A DNA stretch of 64,000 bases from positions 744,001-808,000 of the forward strand of contig NZ_CP054585.1 of the NCBI RefSeq assembly GCF_003721435.2, read 5' to 3'. This stretch comes from Halorubrum sp. CBA1229 (GTDB lineage: Archaea > Halobacteriota > Halobacteria > Halobacteriales > Haloferacaceae). Each line of letters opens with the position of its first letter. The first letter of the stretch is position 1. The position numbers and the translations under genes were made by a program. Positions 26,456 to 35,878 of the stretch are shown here, piece by piece. A model generated the notes under the pieces. The model was not told the origin of the DNA, did no database searches, and was given only the letters and a program-made list of their open reading frames with translations.

Positions 26456-27811
26456 CTACAGGTCGATGCCGGCGTCGTCGAGCAGGCGCTCGCCGGAGGC
26501 GACGAACCGGTCGAACTCCTCGCCGAGCTTCGGGTTCGTCAGCTCGCCGTCGCGCTTGACGACCTCGCCGTCGACGAGCACCGTGTCGATGTGGGAGGGG
26601 TCAGACTGGAAGACGACCGTCTGGACCGGCGAGTGCGAGGGCGCCGTCAGGAAGTCGGTCGCGTCGAAGAGAACGAGGTCGGCGCGCTTGCCGGGCGTGA
26701 TCGTTCCGATCTCGTCGTCCAGGCCCAGCGCCTTCGCGCCCTCGATCGTCGCCATCTCCAGCGTGTCGCGCGCGGAAATGCTCACTTCGGTGACCTCCTC
26801 GTCGCCCTCTAAGACCGCCTGGTTGTCGAACATCCGCTGGAGCTGCATCCCGATCCGCATCTGGCTGCCCATGTCGCCGCTGACGTTCGAGCAGACGTCG
26901 ACGCCCCACGCCGGGCGGCCGCCCGCCTCGAGCACCTTCCCGGTGACGGGGATGCCGTGGCCCATCTGCATCTCGACCTCGGGCGTCGAGGAGAAGGAGA
27001 CGCCCTGCTCGACGGCGTGGTCGACGTCCTCCTGCGAGAAGTGGTTCCCGTGGGCGACGTTGATGTCGGGCCCCAGCATGTCCTCAATAGCACCGAAGCC
27101 CTGGTAGTCGTCACCGTACACCGACGACGGCCACAGCGCGGCGCCCATGTGGATCGTCGAGAGCACGCCCAGGTCCCGTGCCAGTTCGAGGTCGCCCCGG
27201 GCGGTCTCGTCGGTACAGAAGTCCGGCCCGCGGAGCCCGAGGGCGAGGCTGAGCAGGTCGTCGTCGCGGATCTTCTCCTCGTAGAGGCTCCGGACGTTCT
27301 CCTCGGGGAGGCCGACGTCGCTCTCGTACCACCACTTCGCCGCGTCGTCGCCTGGCGGGCCGTAGGTGTACACCGCGCGCAGGCCGGTGTCCTGCAGCGC
27401 GTCGACGGCGCGTTCGCCGTGTTCGAGCGTGTTCGGGTACGACCAGTCCAGGGCCGTCGTCGTCCCCGTGTGGAGCTTCTCGAACGCGCCGAAGAGCCCC
27501 CCGAGGTACATGTCCTCGGGCTGGTAGAGCCCGGTGATGTTGCCGAGCATGTGGTCGAAGTACTCGCCCATGAGCGACCAGTCCCCGGCGATCCCCCTGA
27601 CTTGGGTCTGCGCGAGGTGGATGTGCGAGTCGACGAAGCCGGGAACGACGATCTGGCCGGACGCGTCGATGACCTCGGCGTTCTCGGCCGAGAGTCCGTG
27701 ACCGACGTCGACGATCTCGCCGTCCTCGATCAGCACGTCCGCCCCCTCCAAGTCCCCGATATCGGGATCGAGAGAGACGACCGTCCCGTCCCGAATGATC
27801 TTTCGTGTCAT
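26456..27811 (-). CDS. Amidohydrolase, cytosine/SAH deaminase-like
   Basis: The 451-residue protein has the amidohydrolase fold with N-terminal beta-sandwich (IIRDGTVVSLDPD, VLIEDGEIVDVG), metal motif PGFVDSHIHLAQ, then STIHMGAA, NVAHGNHFS and DVCSNVSGDM, and the closing TPGKRADLVLFD. It belongs near chlorohydrolases and deaminases acting on amine-bearing rings. The start at 27811 has a TTTTTAA promoter box about 27 bases upstream. The inverted repeat 27846-27861 abuts that box, divergent from the TetR gene. Confidence 0.9.
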   Translation of the reverse strand: MTRKIIRDGTVVSLDPDIGDLEGADVLIEDGEIVDVGHGLSAENAEVIDASGQIVVPGFVDSHIHLAQTQVRGIAGDWSLMGEYFDHMLGNITGLYQPEDMYLGGLFGAFEKLHTGTTTALDWSYPNTLEHGERAVDALQDTGLRAVYTYGPPGDDAAKWWYESDVGLPEENVRSLYEEKIRDDDLLSLALGLRGPDFCTDETARGDLELARDLGVLSTIHMGAALWPSSVYGDDYQGFGAIEDMLGPDINVAHGNHFSQEDVDHAVEQGVSFSSTPEVEMQMGHGIPVTGKVLEAGGRPAWGVDVCSNVSGDMGSQMRIGMQLQRMFDNQAVLEGDEEVTEVSISARDTLEMATIEGAKALGLDDEIGTITPGKRADLVLFDATDFLTAPSHSPVQTVVFQSDPSHIDTVLVDGEVVKRDGELTNPKLGEEFDRFVASGERLLDDAGIDL

Positions 27812-27845
27812 GTCCGACTGTACCGTTTGACCATGAGGTTAAAAA

Positions 27846-27861
27846 TTTACTGTATGGTAAA
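27846..27861. promoter_or_regulatory. Candidate TetR-type operator (amidohydrolase / tetR divergent region)
   Basis: TTTAC-TGTATG-GTAAA is a perfect inverted repeat. Its inner edge is 35 bp from the start codon at 27811, exactly the distance of the matching core from the start at 23852. It also lies upstream of the CTTATGTA box that serves the tetR gene. Confidence 0.68.
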
Positions 27862-27912
27862 TCGAGCGGATCGGTGGGATCGCTTATGTATCTCACCGTC
27901 GGAGAGGGCCGT

Positions 27913-28527
27913 ATGAGCGAATCCCGCGAGACCGTCTCCTCCAAGGACACCGAGGAGGTGATCATGGAGGCGACGTTCCGTGCGCTGAGCAAGCACGGGT
28001 ACACCGACCTCCGGATGCGCGACATCGGCGAGGAGATGGACCTGACGCGGCAGGTGATCCATTACCACTTCGACGGCAAGTACGACCTGCTGTCGTCGTT
28101 CCTCGAGTACGTCATCGACCAGTACGAGGGGAGCGTCGAGGTGGACGCGGACGACGATCCCCGCACGGAGCTCGACGCGCGGATCGACCAGTGCTTGTTC
28201 GGACCGGAGTTCGAGGAGTTCTCGCACTGGGAGCGCATGAAGGTGTACCACGAGCTGTACACCCACGCGCAAAACGACGGCGACCACCGGGAGATCTTCA
28301 ACGAGCACTACGACCGCGTCCGCGGGAGCATCGTCGAGGTCGTCGAAGAGGGGATCGAACAGGGCGAGTTCGAGCCCGTCGACGCCGAGCGGATGGGCCA
28401 GCTCATCACCGACATCATCCACGCCGCCCGCGGCCGCCGGATGGCGCTCGGCCACGAGGACGCGCCGGCGGAGGCGCGGAAGGCGATCGACCAGTTCGTC
28501 CTCGACTCGCTGTACGCCGACGACTGA
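27913..28527 (+). CDS. TetR family transcriptional regulator
   Basis: The 204-residue protein has the N-terminal TetR helix-turn-helix (VIMEATFRALSKHGYTDLRMRDIGEEMDLTRQVIHYHFDGKYDLL, residues about 17-60) and an all-helical C-terminal ligand domain. It is divergent from the amidohydrolase gene. The ATG at 27913 follows a CTTATGTA box by about 28 bases. It probably binds the repeat at 27846-27861 and, by sequence match, the one at 23886-23903. The ligand is unknown; a substrate of the neighbouring catabolic enzymes is likely. Confidence 0.92.
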   Translation: MSESRETVSSKDTEEVIMEATFRALSKHGYTDLRMRDIGEEMDLTRQVIHYHFDGKYDLLSSFLEYVIDQYEGSVEVDADDDPRTELDARIDQCLFGPEFEEFSHWERMKVYHELYTHAQNDGDHREIFNEHYDRVRGSIVEVVEEGIEQGEFEPVDAERMGQLITDIIHAARGRRMALGHEDAPAEARKAIDQFVLDSLYADD

Positions 28528-28550
28528 CGGGAGCGCCGGCGGTCACGGCG

Positions 28551-29777
28551 CTACGCCGTCGCCCACAGTCCGGCGGCCACGAGGGCCGCCGCGCCCACCG
28601 AGCCGGCGAGCAGCGCGAAGGCGGGGCGGAATCCGGCGACGTCGGCGAGCGCGCCGACGAAGGCGGGCGCGACCGCGCCGGCGCTCATGGTCAGCGTCCG
28701 GACGACGCCGAGGCCGCCGCCGGCCAGCCGCTCGGGGAGGGCCTCGACGAGGTAGGCGGCGCGGACGGGGCGGAGCCCGTGGGACCCGACCCCCAGCGCG
28801 ACGACGAGCACACCGAGGACGACGGCGCCCGATCCCGCGAGCGCGACGATTCCGACGAGGGCCGCCGCCGCGAGCCCGAGCGCGGCGACCATTACCGGGA
28901 ACCGACCGAGTCGGTCAGAGAGGTCACCGGAGACGAGCTGCACGAACGTGACCGCGAACAGCGCGGAGTACAGCAGGCTCGCGGTCGTCGTGTCGAGGCC
29001 GGCCGCCTCGGAGAGGTACAGCGGGAGGAACGCGACCGTCCCGTTGTACGCGAACGAGAAGGCGATCGTCACGAAGACGAACGCTCCGATCCGCCTGTCC
29101 TCGAACAGCGCGAGGTAGTCGCGGGCGCTCGGTTCCGGGCCGTCGCGCACCGGGCCTCGGTCGGCGTCGACCGGGAGCCGCCCCGGGACGCGAACGAGGA
29201 AGGTCGCGGCGAGCGCGAGCGCGACGATACCGGTGACGACGAAGAGCGCGCGCCAGTTCGCGCCCGGCAACCGCGAGAGCGGGGTCGCGAGCGCGGGGGG
29301 CGGGGAGACGAACAGCACCACGGCCGCGGGCGCGACCACCCCGCCGAACGCGCCGACGGTGTCGAGAATGCCCAGTGCGCGCCCGGTTCGAGCCGGATAC
29401 ACTCGTGCGAGCAGCCGGATCGCGACCGTTTTGTGCACGCCCGTCCCCACGCCGATAACGAGCATCGCGCCCACGAGCGCGACGAAGGGCGCGTCGAACA
29501 GCACCGCGAGCGACCCGAGGCCCGCGACGGCCGCTCCCGCCGCGATCACCCGGACCGCACCGACGCGGTCGGCGACCGTTCCGCTCGGGAACTGCAGCAG
29601 CGCGTAGGCGGCCATGAATCCCGAGAACGCGGCGCCGACGGCGGCGTTGCTCACGCCGTAGCTCGCCTGTAACGGCTCGAAGAGGGGCGGGAACGCGTAC
29701 CGAACGAACTTCCCGAGAAACCAGATCAGGGCGGTCAGCGCGAGCACTTCGTACTCCCTGACTCGCCCGAGGTTCAT
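28551..29777 (-). CDS. MFS transporter
   Basis: The 408-residue membrane protein has about 12 hydrophobic segments. FPSGTVADRVGAVRV gives the loop 2-3 motif, and a charged central loop (VDADRGPVRDGPEPSARDYLALFEDRR) separates the halves. The ATG at 29777 follows a CTTATACG box by about 28 bases. It converges with the TetR gene and could carry a compound of the catabolic cluster, but there is no shared operator in its promoter. Confidence 0.88.
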   Translation of the reverse strand: MNLGRVREYEVLALTALIWFLGKFVRYAFPPLFEPLQASYGVSNAAVGAAFSGFMAAYALLQFPSGTVADRVGAVRVIAAGAAVAGLGSLAVLFDAPFVALVGAMLVIGVGTGVHKTVAIRLLARVYPARTGRALGILDTVGAFGGVVAPAAVVLFVSPPPALATPLSRLPGANWRALFVVTGIVALALAATFLVRVPGRLPVDADRGPVRDGPEPSARDYLALFEDRRIGAFVFVTIAFSFAYNGTVAFLPLYLSEAAGLDTTTASLLYSALFAVTFVQLVSGDLSDRLGRFPVMVAALGLAAAALVGIVALAGSGAVVLGVLVVALGVGSHGLRPVRAAYLVEALPERLAGGGLGVVRTLTMSAGAVAPAFVGALADVAGFRPAFALLAGSVGAAALVAAGLWATA

Positions 29778-29920
29778 CGAGCGAACGTACTCCGGTGGCA
29801 CGTATAAGCGTCGTGAAGGCCCCGAGCGGAGTCAACGAACCCTGTTGGCGTTGGGTGAGAAGCGGACGGGCGGGGGTGGAGAGGCGATCGCAGCCGTCGG
29901 CGAACCCCTGCTGGCGGCGT

Positions 29921-31315
29921 TCAGAACGGGCCCTTGCCGCCGCCCATCATGTCGCCGAGGCCGCCGCCGCCGTCGCCGCCCATCTTCTTCATCATGCGCT
30001 GCATGTCGCCCTCGCCCATCCCCTGGAACTGGCTGATCGTCTGTTCCATCATGGAGTGCTGCTCTAAGAGCTGCTGGACCGTCTCCTCGTCGGTGCCGGA
30101 GCCGCGGGCGATCCGCTCGGTGCGCGACTGGCCGACGACGCGGGGGTTCGTCAGCTCCTCATCTGTCATCGAGTCCATGATGCGCTCGAACTTGCGCATC
30201 CGGTCCTGCGTCACGTCCATCGCGTCGTCCGGGAGCTGGTCCATCATCCCGCCGCCCATGCCGGGGATCATGTCCATCACCTGGTCGAGGGGGCCCATCC
30301 GGTTCATCGCGTCCATCTGCTTTTTCATGTCCTTCAGGGTGAACTCCCCCTGCAGCATGTCCTGGGGGTCCCAGTCCTCGTCCTCGTCCTGGGCCTCCTG
30401 CATGGCGCGCTCGACGCGCTCGGAGAGCTGTTTGAGGTCGCCCATCCCGAGCAGCCGCGAGATGAACCCGGAGGGCTCGAACCGCTCGATGTCCTGGACG
30501 GTCTCGCCGGTCCCGAGGAAGGCGATGGAGGAGTCGGTCTCGTTGACCGCCGTGAGCGCGCCGCCACCTTTCGCGGTCCCGTCGAGCTTGGTGATCATCA
30601 CGCCCTCGATGCCGATCGACTCCTCGAACTGGCGGGCCTGCTCCTTCGCGCCCTGCCCGATCGCGGCGTCGAGCACGAGGAGGGAGCGGTCGGGGTCGAC
30701 CGCGCGCTCGATCTCCTCGATCTCCGCGATGAGGTCGTCTTCGAGCGCGTGGCGCCCGGCCGTGTCCACGATGTGGACGTCGGCGTCTTCGGTCTCCGCT
30801 AAGCCCGTCCGAGCGATGTCGACGGGGTCGTCGTTGTCGGGGTTCCCGTAGAAGTCGACCTCCGCGCGCTCGCACATCTGCTTGGCCTGGTCGTACGCGC
30901 CGGGACGGAAGGTGTCCGTCTGGATGACCGCGGGGCGGAGTCCCTTCTTCGAGAACCACCACGCCATCTTCGCGGCGGAGGTGGTCTTCCCCGACCCTTG
31001 GAGGCCGGCGAGGAGGATCGTCTGGTTTTCGAGGGGGAGCTCCGTCGAGTCCCCGACCAGCTCGACCATCTCCTCGTAGACGATCTTGAGGACGTGGTCT
31101 TTCGCCGTGGTGCCGCCCGGCGGCTCCTCTTCGAGGGCCCGGGACTTGATCGAGTCCGACAGCTCCATGACGAGGGAGACGTCGACGTCGGCCGAGAGGA
31201 GCGAGCGCTGGATCTCCTTGACGATCTCCTCGACGTCGCTCTCGGAGAGCCGGGACTTCCCCTGGAGCTTGTCGAGGCTGCCCCGCAGGGACGAACCGAG
31301 GTCGTCGAGTACCAT
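29921..31315 (-). CDS. srp54: Signal recognition particle GTPase SRP54 (Ffh)
   Basis: The 464-residue protein has the N domain (helical, 1-90), the G domain with P-loop [39 protein letters not shown] and [17 protein letters not shown], and a Met-rich M domain ([23 protein letters not shown]) with the RNA-binding helix [17 protein letters not shown]. The Gly/Met-rich tail is normal. It binds 7S RNA and targets nascent membrane proteins. The ATG at 31315 has a GCTTTACC box about 28 bases upstream. Confidence 0.97.
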   Translation of the reverse strand: MVLDDLGSSLRGSLDKLQGKSRLSESDVEEIVKEIQRSLLSADVDVSLVMELSDSIKSRALEEEPPGGTTAKDHVLKIVYEEMVELVGDSTELPLENQTILLAGLQGSGKTTSAAKMAWWFSKKGLRPAVIQTDTFRPGAYDQAKQMCERAEVDFYGNPDNDDPVDIARTGLAETEDADVHIVDTAGRHALEDDLIAEIEEIERAVDPDRSLLVLDAAIGQGAKEQARQFEESIGIEGVMITKLDGTAKGGGALTAVNETDSSIAFLGTGETVQDIERFEPSGFISRLLGMGDLKQLSERVERAMQEAQDEDEDWDPQDMLQGEFTLKDMKKQMDAMNRMGPLDQVMDMIPGMGGGMMDQLPDDAMDVTQDRMRKFERIMDSMTDEELTNPRVVGQSRTERIARGSGTDEETVQQLLEQHSMMEQTISQFQGMGEGDMQRMMKKMGGDGGGGLGDMMGGGKGPF

Positions 31316-31400
31316 TTGCCGGAGATAGGCGGTCGACGCGGTAAAGCTTTGTTCGTCGGCGTCGCCGAAGGCGGCCGCGGGATCGCGCGGGCCGCCCGCC

Positions 31401-32168
31401 TCAGAGCTCCTCGGCGATGTGCCGCTCCAGTCGGGTCACGAGCTCCGGGCGAAACGTCCAGAAGCCGTCCCAGACGTTGGGTTCGTCCTCGAGCGCGAGC
31501 AGCGCGACGTGGTCTCCCTCGGAACCCCTTGGCGGCGTGAACACGACGAACCACGACCGTCGGTACGGGTACGAGGTGCCGGTGTGGACCGTCAGCGGGA
31601 GCGCCGAGAGCTCCTCGGGGTCGCCGACGCCGTAGACGTGGACGTCGACGCCCGTCTCGGCGACCCGTTCGTACACCGCGTTGGTCCCGCGTTCGTCGTT
31701 GATCCGCGAGAGGCGCTGGAACGAGGCCCGGAGCGTTCCGTCGCCGCGCTCGGCGGCGATCCGCTCTATCACTCGCGAGACGAGGATCAACAGGAGCTTC
31801 TCTTTGTCCGACGCGGGGTATCCGCGGACCCGAAACGGGACCTCGTCGAGGCCGCGGAGCACGTCGGGAAGCTCGATCTCGTCGAGTCCGACCGTCCCGG
31901 TCTTGTACAGGTCGGAGTTGATGAGCAGCACCGACTCGAGGAGCTCGTCGAGCGTCGACCGCGCGATCACGTCGCCATCCTCCACCAGCGCGACGACGTC
32001 GGCGTCGCTCGCGGCGTCGGATTCGACCTCTGAAACGCTGACGGGCTGGCCGTCGAGGAGCGAGTCGATCAGATTTCGCACTGGGTCCGGCGACGACCGG
32101 TTCACCACGACGAGGTGTCGGTCCGGTGATTCGAGCTCGTCGAAGAACGAGCGGAGCGATTCGATCAT
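31401..32168 (-). CDS. DICT sensory domain protein
   Basis: The 255-residue protein starts [26 protein letters not shown] and carries the DICT region ([34 protein letters not shown], then [26 protein letters not shown]). DICT domains occur with diguanylate cyclases and regulators and are thought to sense signals; some haloarchaeal versions stand alone. The ATG at 32168 is preferred over an upstream extension. It neighbours, but is not clearly an operon with, SRP54. Confidence 0.82.
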   Translation of the reverse strand: MIESLRSFFDELESPDRHLVVVNRSSPDPVRNLIDSLLDGQPVSVSEVESDAASDADVVALVEDGDVIARSTLDELLESVLLINSDLYKTGTVGLDEIELPDVLRGLDEVPFRVRGYPASDKEKLLLILVSRVIERIAAERGDGTLRASFQRLSRINDERGTNAVYERVAETGVDVHVYGVGDPEELSALPLTVHTGTSYPYRRSWFVVFTPPRGSEGDHVALLALEDEPNVWDGFWTFRPELVTRLERHIAEEL

Positions 32169-32199
32169 ACCTGAACAACGCCCTACCGAGTCAAAACGG

Positions 32200-33159
32200 T
32201 TACTCGACACCGCCGCCGACGAGCCGCGCGCCGGCGGCGTCGATCCGACAGGCCTCGGGGTCGTACCCCGCGTCGGAGAGCCCGGTGTCGAGCGCGAAGA
32301 CGGTGCGACCGAGCATCGCCATCGCAGCGCCGGAGTCGGCTCTGCCCCCGCCCGAACCGTCGCCCCTACCCGAACCGTCTCCCCCGCCCTCCGCGTCGTC
32401 GACCGCCGCGATCGCCTCGGCGACCTCGGGGACGAGGAGGTCCGCCTCGCGGGCGAACGCGCGGGCCGCGTCCATCAGGGTCGGCAGCCGCGGGTCCGCG
32501 CGGAGCCGGTCGAGCGCGTCCGTCCCGGCCGCCGAGAGCGCGGTCGTGTCGCCGCCCAGCACCGCCTCGGTCGACAGCTCGCCGAAGGTGACGTACTCCA
32601 CGCGGGCGGCCGCGGGGACTCCGTCGAGTTCCCCGACGCCCGGCGCGCCGGGCTCCAGCCGGACCGGGACGCCGCCGCGCGCCTGCGCGACCACGTCGCC
32701 GAGGCCGGTGCCGCGGCCCACCTCCGCCTCGTGGGCGATTCGGACGAGCTCGTTCTCGGAGCGCCCGCGGTCGAGGGCGTCGTTGGCCGCGAGCGCCGCG
32801 CCGAGCGCCGCGGCGCCGGAGACCCCGAAGCCGGCGCCGATCGGGAGGTCGGTCTCGATCGCGACGTCGACGGGTGCCCCGTCGGCGCCGTCCACACCGC
32901 CCGCACCACCCGCACCACCCAGCTCCGCGAGCACGTCCTCGACTGCGCCGATCGTCCCGGACTCGCCGTCGATCGTGCGCGATCCGGCGTCGGCGTCGCT
33001 CTCGGCTCGGTCCGCCGCCGACACCCGGACCGTCACCCCGTCGGTAAGCGTGAGTCCGGCCCCGCGCGACCCGGCGGCCGCGGCGCGCTCGGCCGGATGC
33101 GCGCTGAAGAAGGCGGTGACGTGCCCGGGGACGAACGCGGTCGCCCGCTGCCTGCTCAT
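32200..33159 (-). CDS. Pantoate kinase (archaeal GHMP type)
   Basis: The 319-residue GHMP-superfamily enzyme begins with ATAFVPGHVTAFFSAHP, the archaeal pantoate kinase signature, and has the phosphate loop LPIGAGFGVSGAAALGAALA and the C-terminal VFALDTGLSDAGYDPEACRIDAAGARLVGGG. It phosphorylates pantoate in the archaeal route to coenzyme A. A low-complexity stretch (GGGDGSGRGDGSGGG) interrupts it at about 255-270. Confidence 0.92.
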   Translation of the reverse strand: MSRQRATAFVPGHVTAFFSAHPAERAAAAGSRGAGLTLTDGVTVRVSAADRAESDADAGSRTIDGESGTIGAVEDVLAELGGAGGAGGVDGADGAPVDVAIETDLPIGAGFGVSGAAALGAALAANDALDRGRSENELVRIAHEAEVGRGTGLGDVVAQARGGVPVRLEPGAPGVGELDGVPAAARVEYVTFGELSTEAVLGGDTTALSAAGTDALDRLRADPRLPTLMDAARAFAREADLLVPEVAEAIAAVDDAEGGGDGSGRGDGSGGGRADSGAAMAMLGRTVFALDTGLSDAGYDPEACRIDAAGARLVGGGVE

Positions 33160-33284
33160 GGCGAACCGGAGGATCGGACATCGATTAACGGTTGTTATCC
33201 GCGGCGGACGGAGCGCCGATGCCCGGGACCGGGCGCCCCGCCGACACCGCAGGCCTAAATATCCCCCACCCAAATCCGGGCCGT

Positions 33285-33788
33285 ATGCGAGACCAGTTGC
33301 GCCCCCTCCTCGCCGCCGTGCTGGCGCTAACGTTCCCGGGACTCGGCCACCTCGTCTTGCGCCGGTGGGGGCGGGCGCTGCTGTGGCACGTCACGATCGT
33401 CGGCGGCGGCGTGGCGCTGCTCGCGCTCTACGACGTCGACCCGAGCGGGTCGACCGGGTCGCCGTTCGAGGCCGCCGCCGCGCTCCCGGACGAGATCGCC
33501 CTCCCGATCGTCCTGCTGTCCGTGCTGTCGGCGATCGACGCCTACCTCGTCGGCCGGGCGGACGTCGCCGAGCGGAAGCGCGTCGACGCGACCGCCGAGG
33601 CGGTCCGCCGCCGCGCCGCGAGCGCCGACGACGACGTGGGGGCCGCGGGCTCGCCGGTCGCCGAGGTCACCGGCGAGGGCGGCGAGGACCTGCGGGTCGA
33701 GTGCCCGAACTGCGGCAAGGAGACCGACGCCGAGCTCGACTTCTGTCACTGGTGTACGGAGCCGCTCCCGTGGGACGAGGCGGAGTGA
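33285..33788 (+). CDS. Membrane protein with C-terminal zinc ribbon
   Basis: The 167-residue protein has hydrophobic segments at about 8-25, 28-48 and 66-86, then a charged linker and a zinc-ribbon ending (ECPNCGKETDAELDFCHWCTEPLPWD, CxxC-x11-CxxC). CCTAAATA about 30 bases before the ATG is the promoter. Its stop codon lies 4 bp from the TnpB-element hairpin, so the mobile element landed exactly at its 3' end. Confidence 0.85.
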   Translation: MRDQLRPLLAAVLALTFPGLGHLVLRRWGRALLWHVTIVGGGVALLALYDVDPSGSTGSPFEAAAALPDEIALPIVLLSVLSAIDAYLVGRADVAERKRVDATAEAVRRRAASADDDVGAAGSPVAEVTGEGGEDLRVECPNCGKETDAELDFCHWCTEPLPWDEAE

Positions 33789-33792
33789 ACTA

Positions 33793-33836
33793 CCCCACCC
33801 TACTCAGCCACAGGCGTGGCTTCGTTGAGGGTGGGG
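33793..33836 (-). ncRNA. Candidate omega-RNA (reRNA) scaffold hairpin at TnpB element right end
   Basis: Nested perfect stems: outer CCCCACCCT (33793-33801) with AGGGTGGGG (33828-33836), inner AGCCAC (33806-33811) with GTGGCT (33816-33821), loop AGGC. The structure overlaps the last codons and stop of tnpB, where the guide RNA scaffold lies in IS200/IS605 and IS1341-type elements. The guide would be read from sequence just outside, below 33793. Confidence 0.6.
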
Positions 33837-35050
33837 CTTCCTGTTTCCACGACGCGCTTTGCAGACACGCGAGTGGTGTCCGTAGGGAGCGCAGTCTCCA
33901 CAGGCGTGGATTCGGGCCATCCCAGCCCTAGTTCAGCAAACCCTCTCTGCAAGACGTTCATCGCCGCGTTCGCGTCACGGTTACACTTGAACCCACAACT
34001 TGGACACGAGTGCTCTCTGACCCAGATGGGTTTCGCTGTCTCCACACCACATGTCGCACACTCTTTGGTCGTTCCCGCTGCTTCGACTTGCACGACGTGT
34101 GTCCCGTACAGCTCACCTTTGTATTCCAGAAGAGTGATGAACTGTCGCCACGCCGCAGCCTGCTTGTTCCGCGCGTTCCCATCGCCTTGAAGCATCTCAG
34201 CGACGTTCAGGTCTTCCACGAACACCGCATCGTACTCTGTGACGAGCCATATCGTGAGCTTGTGCTGGTAGTCCAGCACCTTCTGACGGATGTGGCGTTT
34301 GACCTTCGCAACCGCTTGGCGCTGGTTTTCGTAGTTGTTTGACCCGTGTTCTTTCCGTGAGAGTTTGCGTTGTTCACGGTCCAGACGCTCATATTCGTCT
34401 TCGAGGTCGATCCAGTCCACAGTCGTCCCGTCCGAAGTGTGGATGTAGTTGAGGATGCCGAGGTCAACGCCGACGCTATTGTCCGTGTTGAGCGAGTCCA
34501 CGTCGGGTTTCTCGGGCAGATCAGCCTCGTCGGTTTCCAGCCCGAACGAAATGAACCAGTCACCGGTCGTCTCTTTTTTCACTGTCATCTCTTTAATAAC
34601 TGCTTCGTCGGGGATCTCGCGGTGGTAGCGGAGTTTGATCTCTCCGATTTTGGAGAGCCAGAGCGTCGCGCGTCGGCCACTCGTGTTTTTGAGTTTGAAG
34701 CCAGACTGCGAATACGTTATACTCTGGAACTCTCTCGGAGACTTCCAGTTGAGCTTCCCGACCTTGCGTCCGTTTTGCTTCCGCTCGGAGAGTCCAGTGA
34801 GATTCTGGTAGAACCGAGTGACGGTTCGTTGCAGAGCCTTCGAGTTGACTTCCGAGAAAACGGGGAACTCGTCTTTCCAGTCGGGGAGTCGGGAGTGGTG
34901 CTTGTACGCAGAGCCGATGTCGTCGGCGTCAACGTTCTCGTACTCGTACAGGGTGTAGTTGTACGCTTGGCGATGAATGTCGATATGGAAGTCTAGTTCA
35001 GCCGCTACCTCTTGTGTCGGGTAGGCATGGTAGCGGTGACTATACTCCAT
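33800..35050 (-). CDS. tnpB: RNA-guided endonuclease TnpB family protein
   Basis: The 416-residue protein appears intact. It has the RuvC-like Asp in VGVDLGILNYI (about residues 194-204), the bridge-helix region, Glu in AVFVEDLNVAEML, the zinc finger CATCG...CPSCG and the last catalytic Asp in CNRDANAAMNVLQRG. Such proteins cut DNA using a guide RNA made from the element right end and help keep the element in the genome. Codon use is less GC-rich than in the neighbours, in line with mobility. The C-terminus overlaps the hairpin at 33793-33836. Confidence 0.93.
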   Translation of the reverse strand: MEYSHRYHAYPTQEVAAELDFHIDIHRQAYNYTLYEYENVDADDIGSAYKHHSRLPDWKDEFPVFSEVNSKALQRTVTRFYQNLTGLSERKQNGRKVGKLNWKSPREFQSITYSQSGFKLKNTSGRRATLWLSKIGEIKLRYHREIPDEAVIKEMTVKKETTGDWFISFGLETDEADLPEKPDVDSLNTDNSVGVDLGILNYIHTSDGTTVDWIDLEDEYERLDREQRKLSRKEHGSNNYENQRQAVAKVKRHIRQKVLDYQHKLTIWLVTEYDAVFVEDLNVAEMLQGDGNARNKQAAAWRQFITLLEYKGELYGTHVVQVEAAGTTKECATCGVETAKPIWVREHSCPSCGFKCNRDANAAMNVLQRGFAELGLGWPESTPVETALPTDTTRVSAKRVVETGSPTLNEATPVAE

Positions 35051-35269
35051 CGCTGTCTATTGATTATCGATATGTTGTATTAATGGTTTGTACTGGTGTG
35101 CGGCGATTCATCCCCTCCCTACTCGCTCCCGTTGGTCGCTCCTCGAGGAAGGGGCATTCTCGCCTCACTTCTGGTAAACCCGCCGTGCGTCGGCGGGCCC
35201 GGGAGTTCGATCGTGATCGTTGATTGATAGGCGGGGTGTCTATTTGTCCCTCCGTCACGTGTCGGTCGT

Positions 35270-35698
35270 ATGGAACACGCAGAGTACGTGTACACCAGCG
35301 GACTGTCCGAATCCGACATCGACGAGTACCTGCGAGCGGGCGATCACGGCGTCCTCGGGCTGGCGGACGGCAACGACGCGTACGCCGTCCCGCTGAGCTA
35401 TCACTACGACGGCGATCGATTCCTGCTCCGAGTGAGCGAACACGACGACAGCGAGAAGGAGCGGTTCATCGAAACGACCGAGACCGCCACGTTCGTGTGC
35501 TACGAGGCGTCGACGGCGGAGTCGTGGAGCGTCCACGTTCGCGGTCCGCTCCGGGAGTGGCGGGCGGACGTCGACGAGAAGACGCTCAACGAATGGTTCC
35601 CGCCGTTCCGGCTGTTCGACGAGGCGGTGGAGAGCGTCGGGTTCTCCCTGTACGAGCTGGAAATGGAGAGCATCACCGGTCGGAAAACTGTGGAGTAG
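35270..35698 (+). CDS. Pyridoxamine 5'-phosphate oxidase family (FMN-binding split barrel) protein
   Basis: The 142-residue protein has the split-barrel pattern: HGVLGLADGNDAYAVPLSYHYDGDRFLLRVSEHD, then ERFIETTETATFVCYEA and WSVHVRGPLREW. These small proteins bind flavin or haem-like cofactors. It is a distant paralog of 39120-39584. CTATTTG about 28 bases before the ATG gives the promoter. Function unknown. Confidence 0.87.
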   Translation: MEHAEYVYTSGLSESDIDEYLRAGDHGVLGLADGNDAYAVPLSYHYDGDRFLLRVSEHDDSEKERFIETTETATFVCYEASTAESWSVHVRGPLREWRADVDEKTLNEWFPPFRLFDEAVESVGFSLYELEMESITGRKTVE

Positions 35699-35878
35699 GG
35701 AACTCGCCGCACGGAGTCGACCCCTTCCCACGATCGGGACCGACCCCAAGCTATCGCGGGGCGGCGTTCCGAACGACTCCGACAGGCGGATGTCGGCGAA
35801 CCGCTGGCGTGGACCGAACTCGTCCGGGACGTGTCGTCGGCCCCGGGCTTCTTTCCGCGAGGCGGCCGAACGGCCCGT

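Larger units (their letters stand above)
33793..35197 (-). mobile_element. IS1341-type (TnpB-only) IS200/IS605-group element, ends approximate
   Basis: One TnpB gene is present and no TnpA (Y1) transposase lies on either side. The right end is probably marked by the nested hairpin at 33793-33836. The left end is uncertain. The 35051-35269 interval has no gene, is relatively A/T-rich next to the start codon, and has a 7-bp-arm hairpin CCCGCCG-N5-CGGCGGG at 35179-35197. I see no simple target duplication, as expected for this family. Confidence 0.6.

Noticed and set aside
33252-33262. GGCCTAAATA before the zinc-ribbon gene as an iron box
   Set aside because: There is no symmetrical partner; it is a TATA box 30 bases before the start.
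35064-35319. Short minus-strand frames upstream of tnpB
   Set aside because: They have no family match or promoter and lie in the probable left end of the mobile element.
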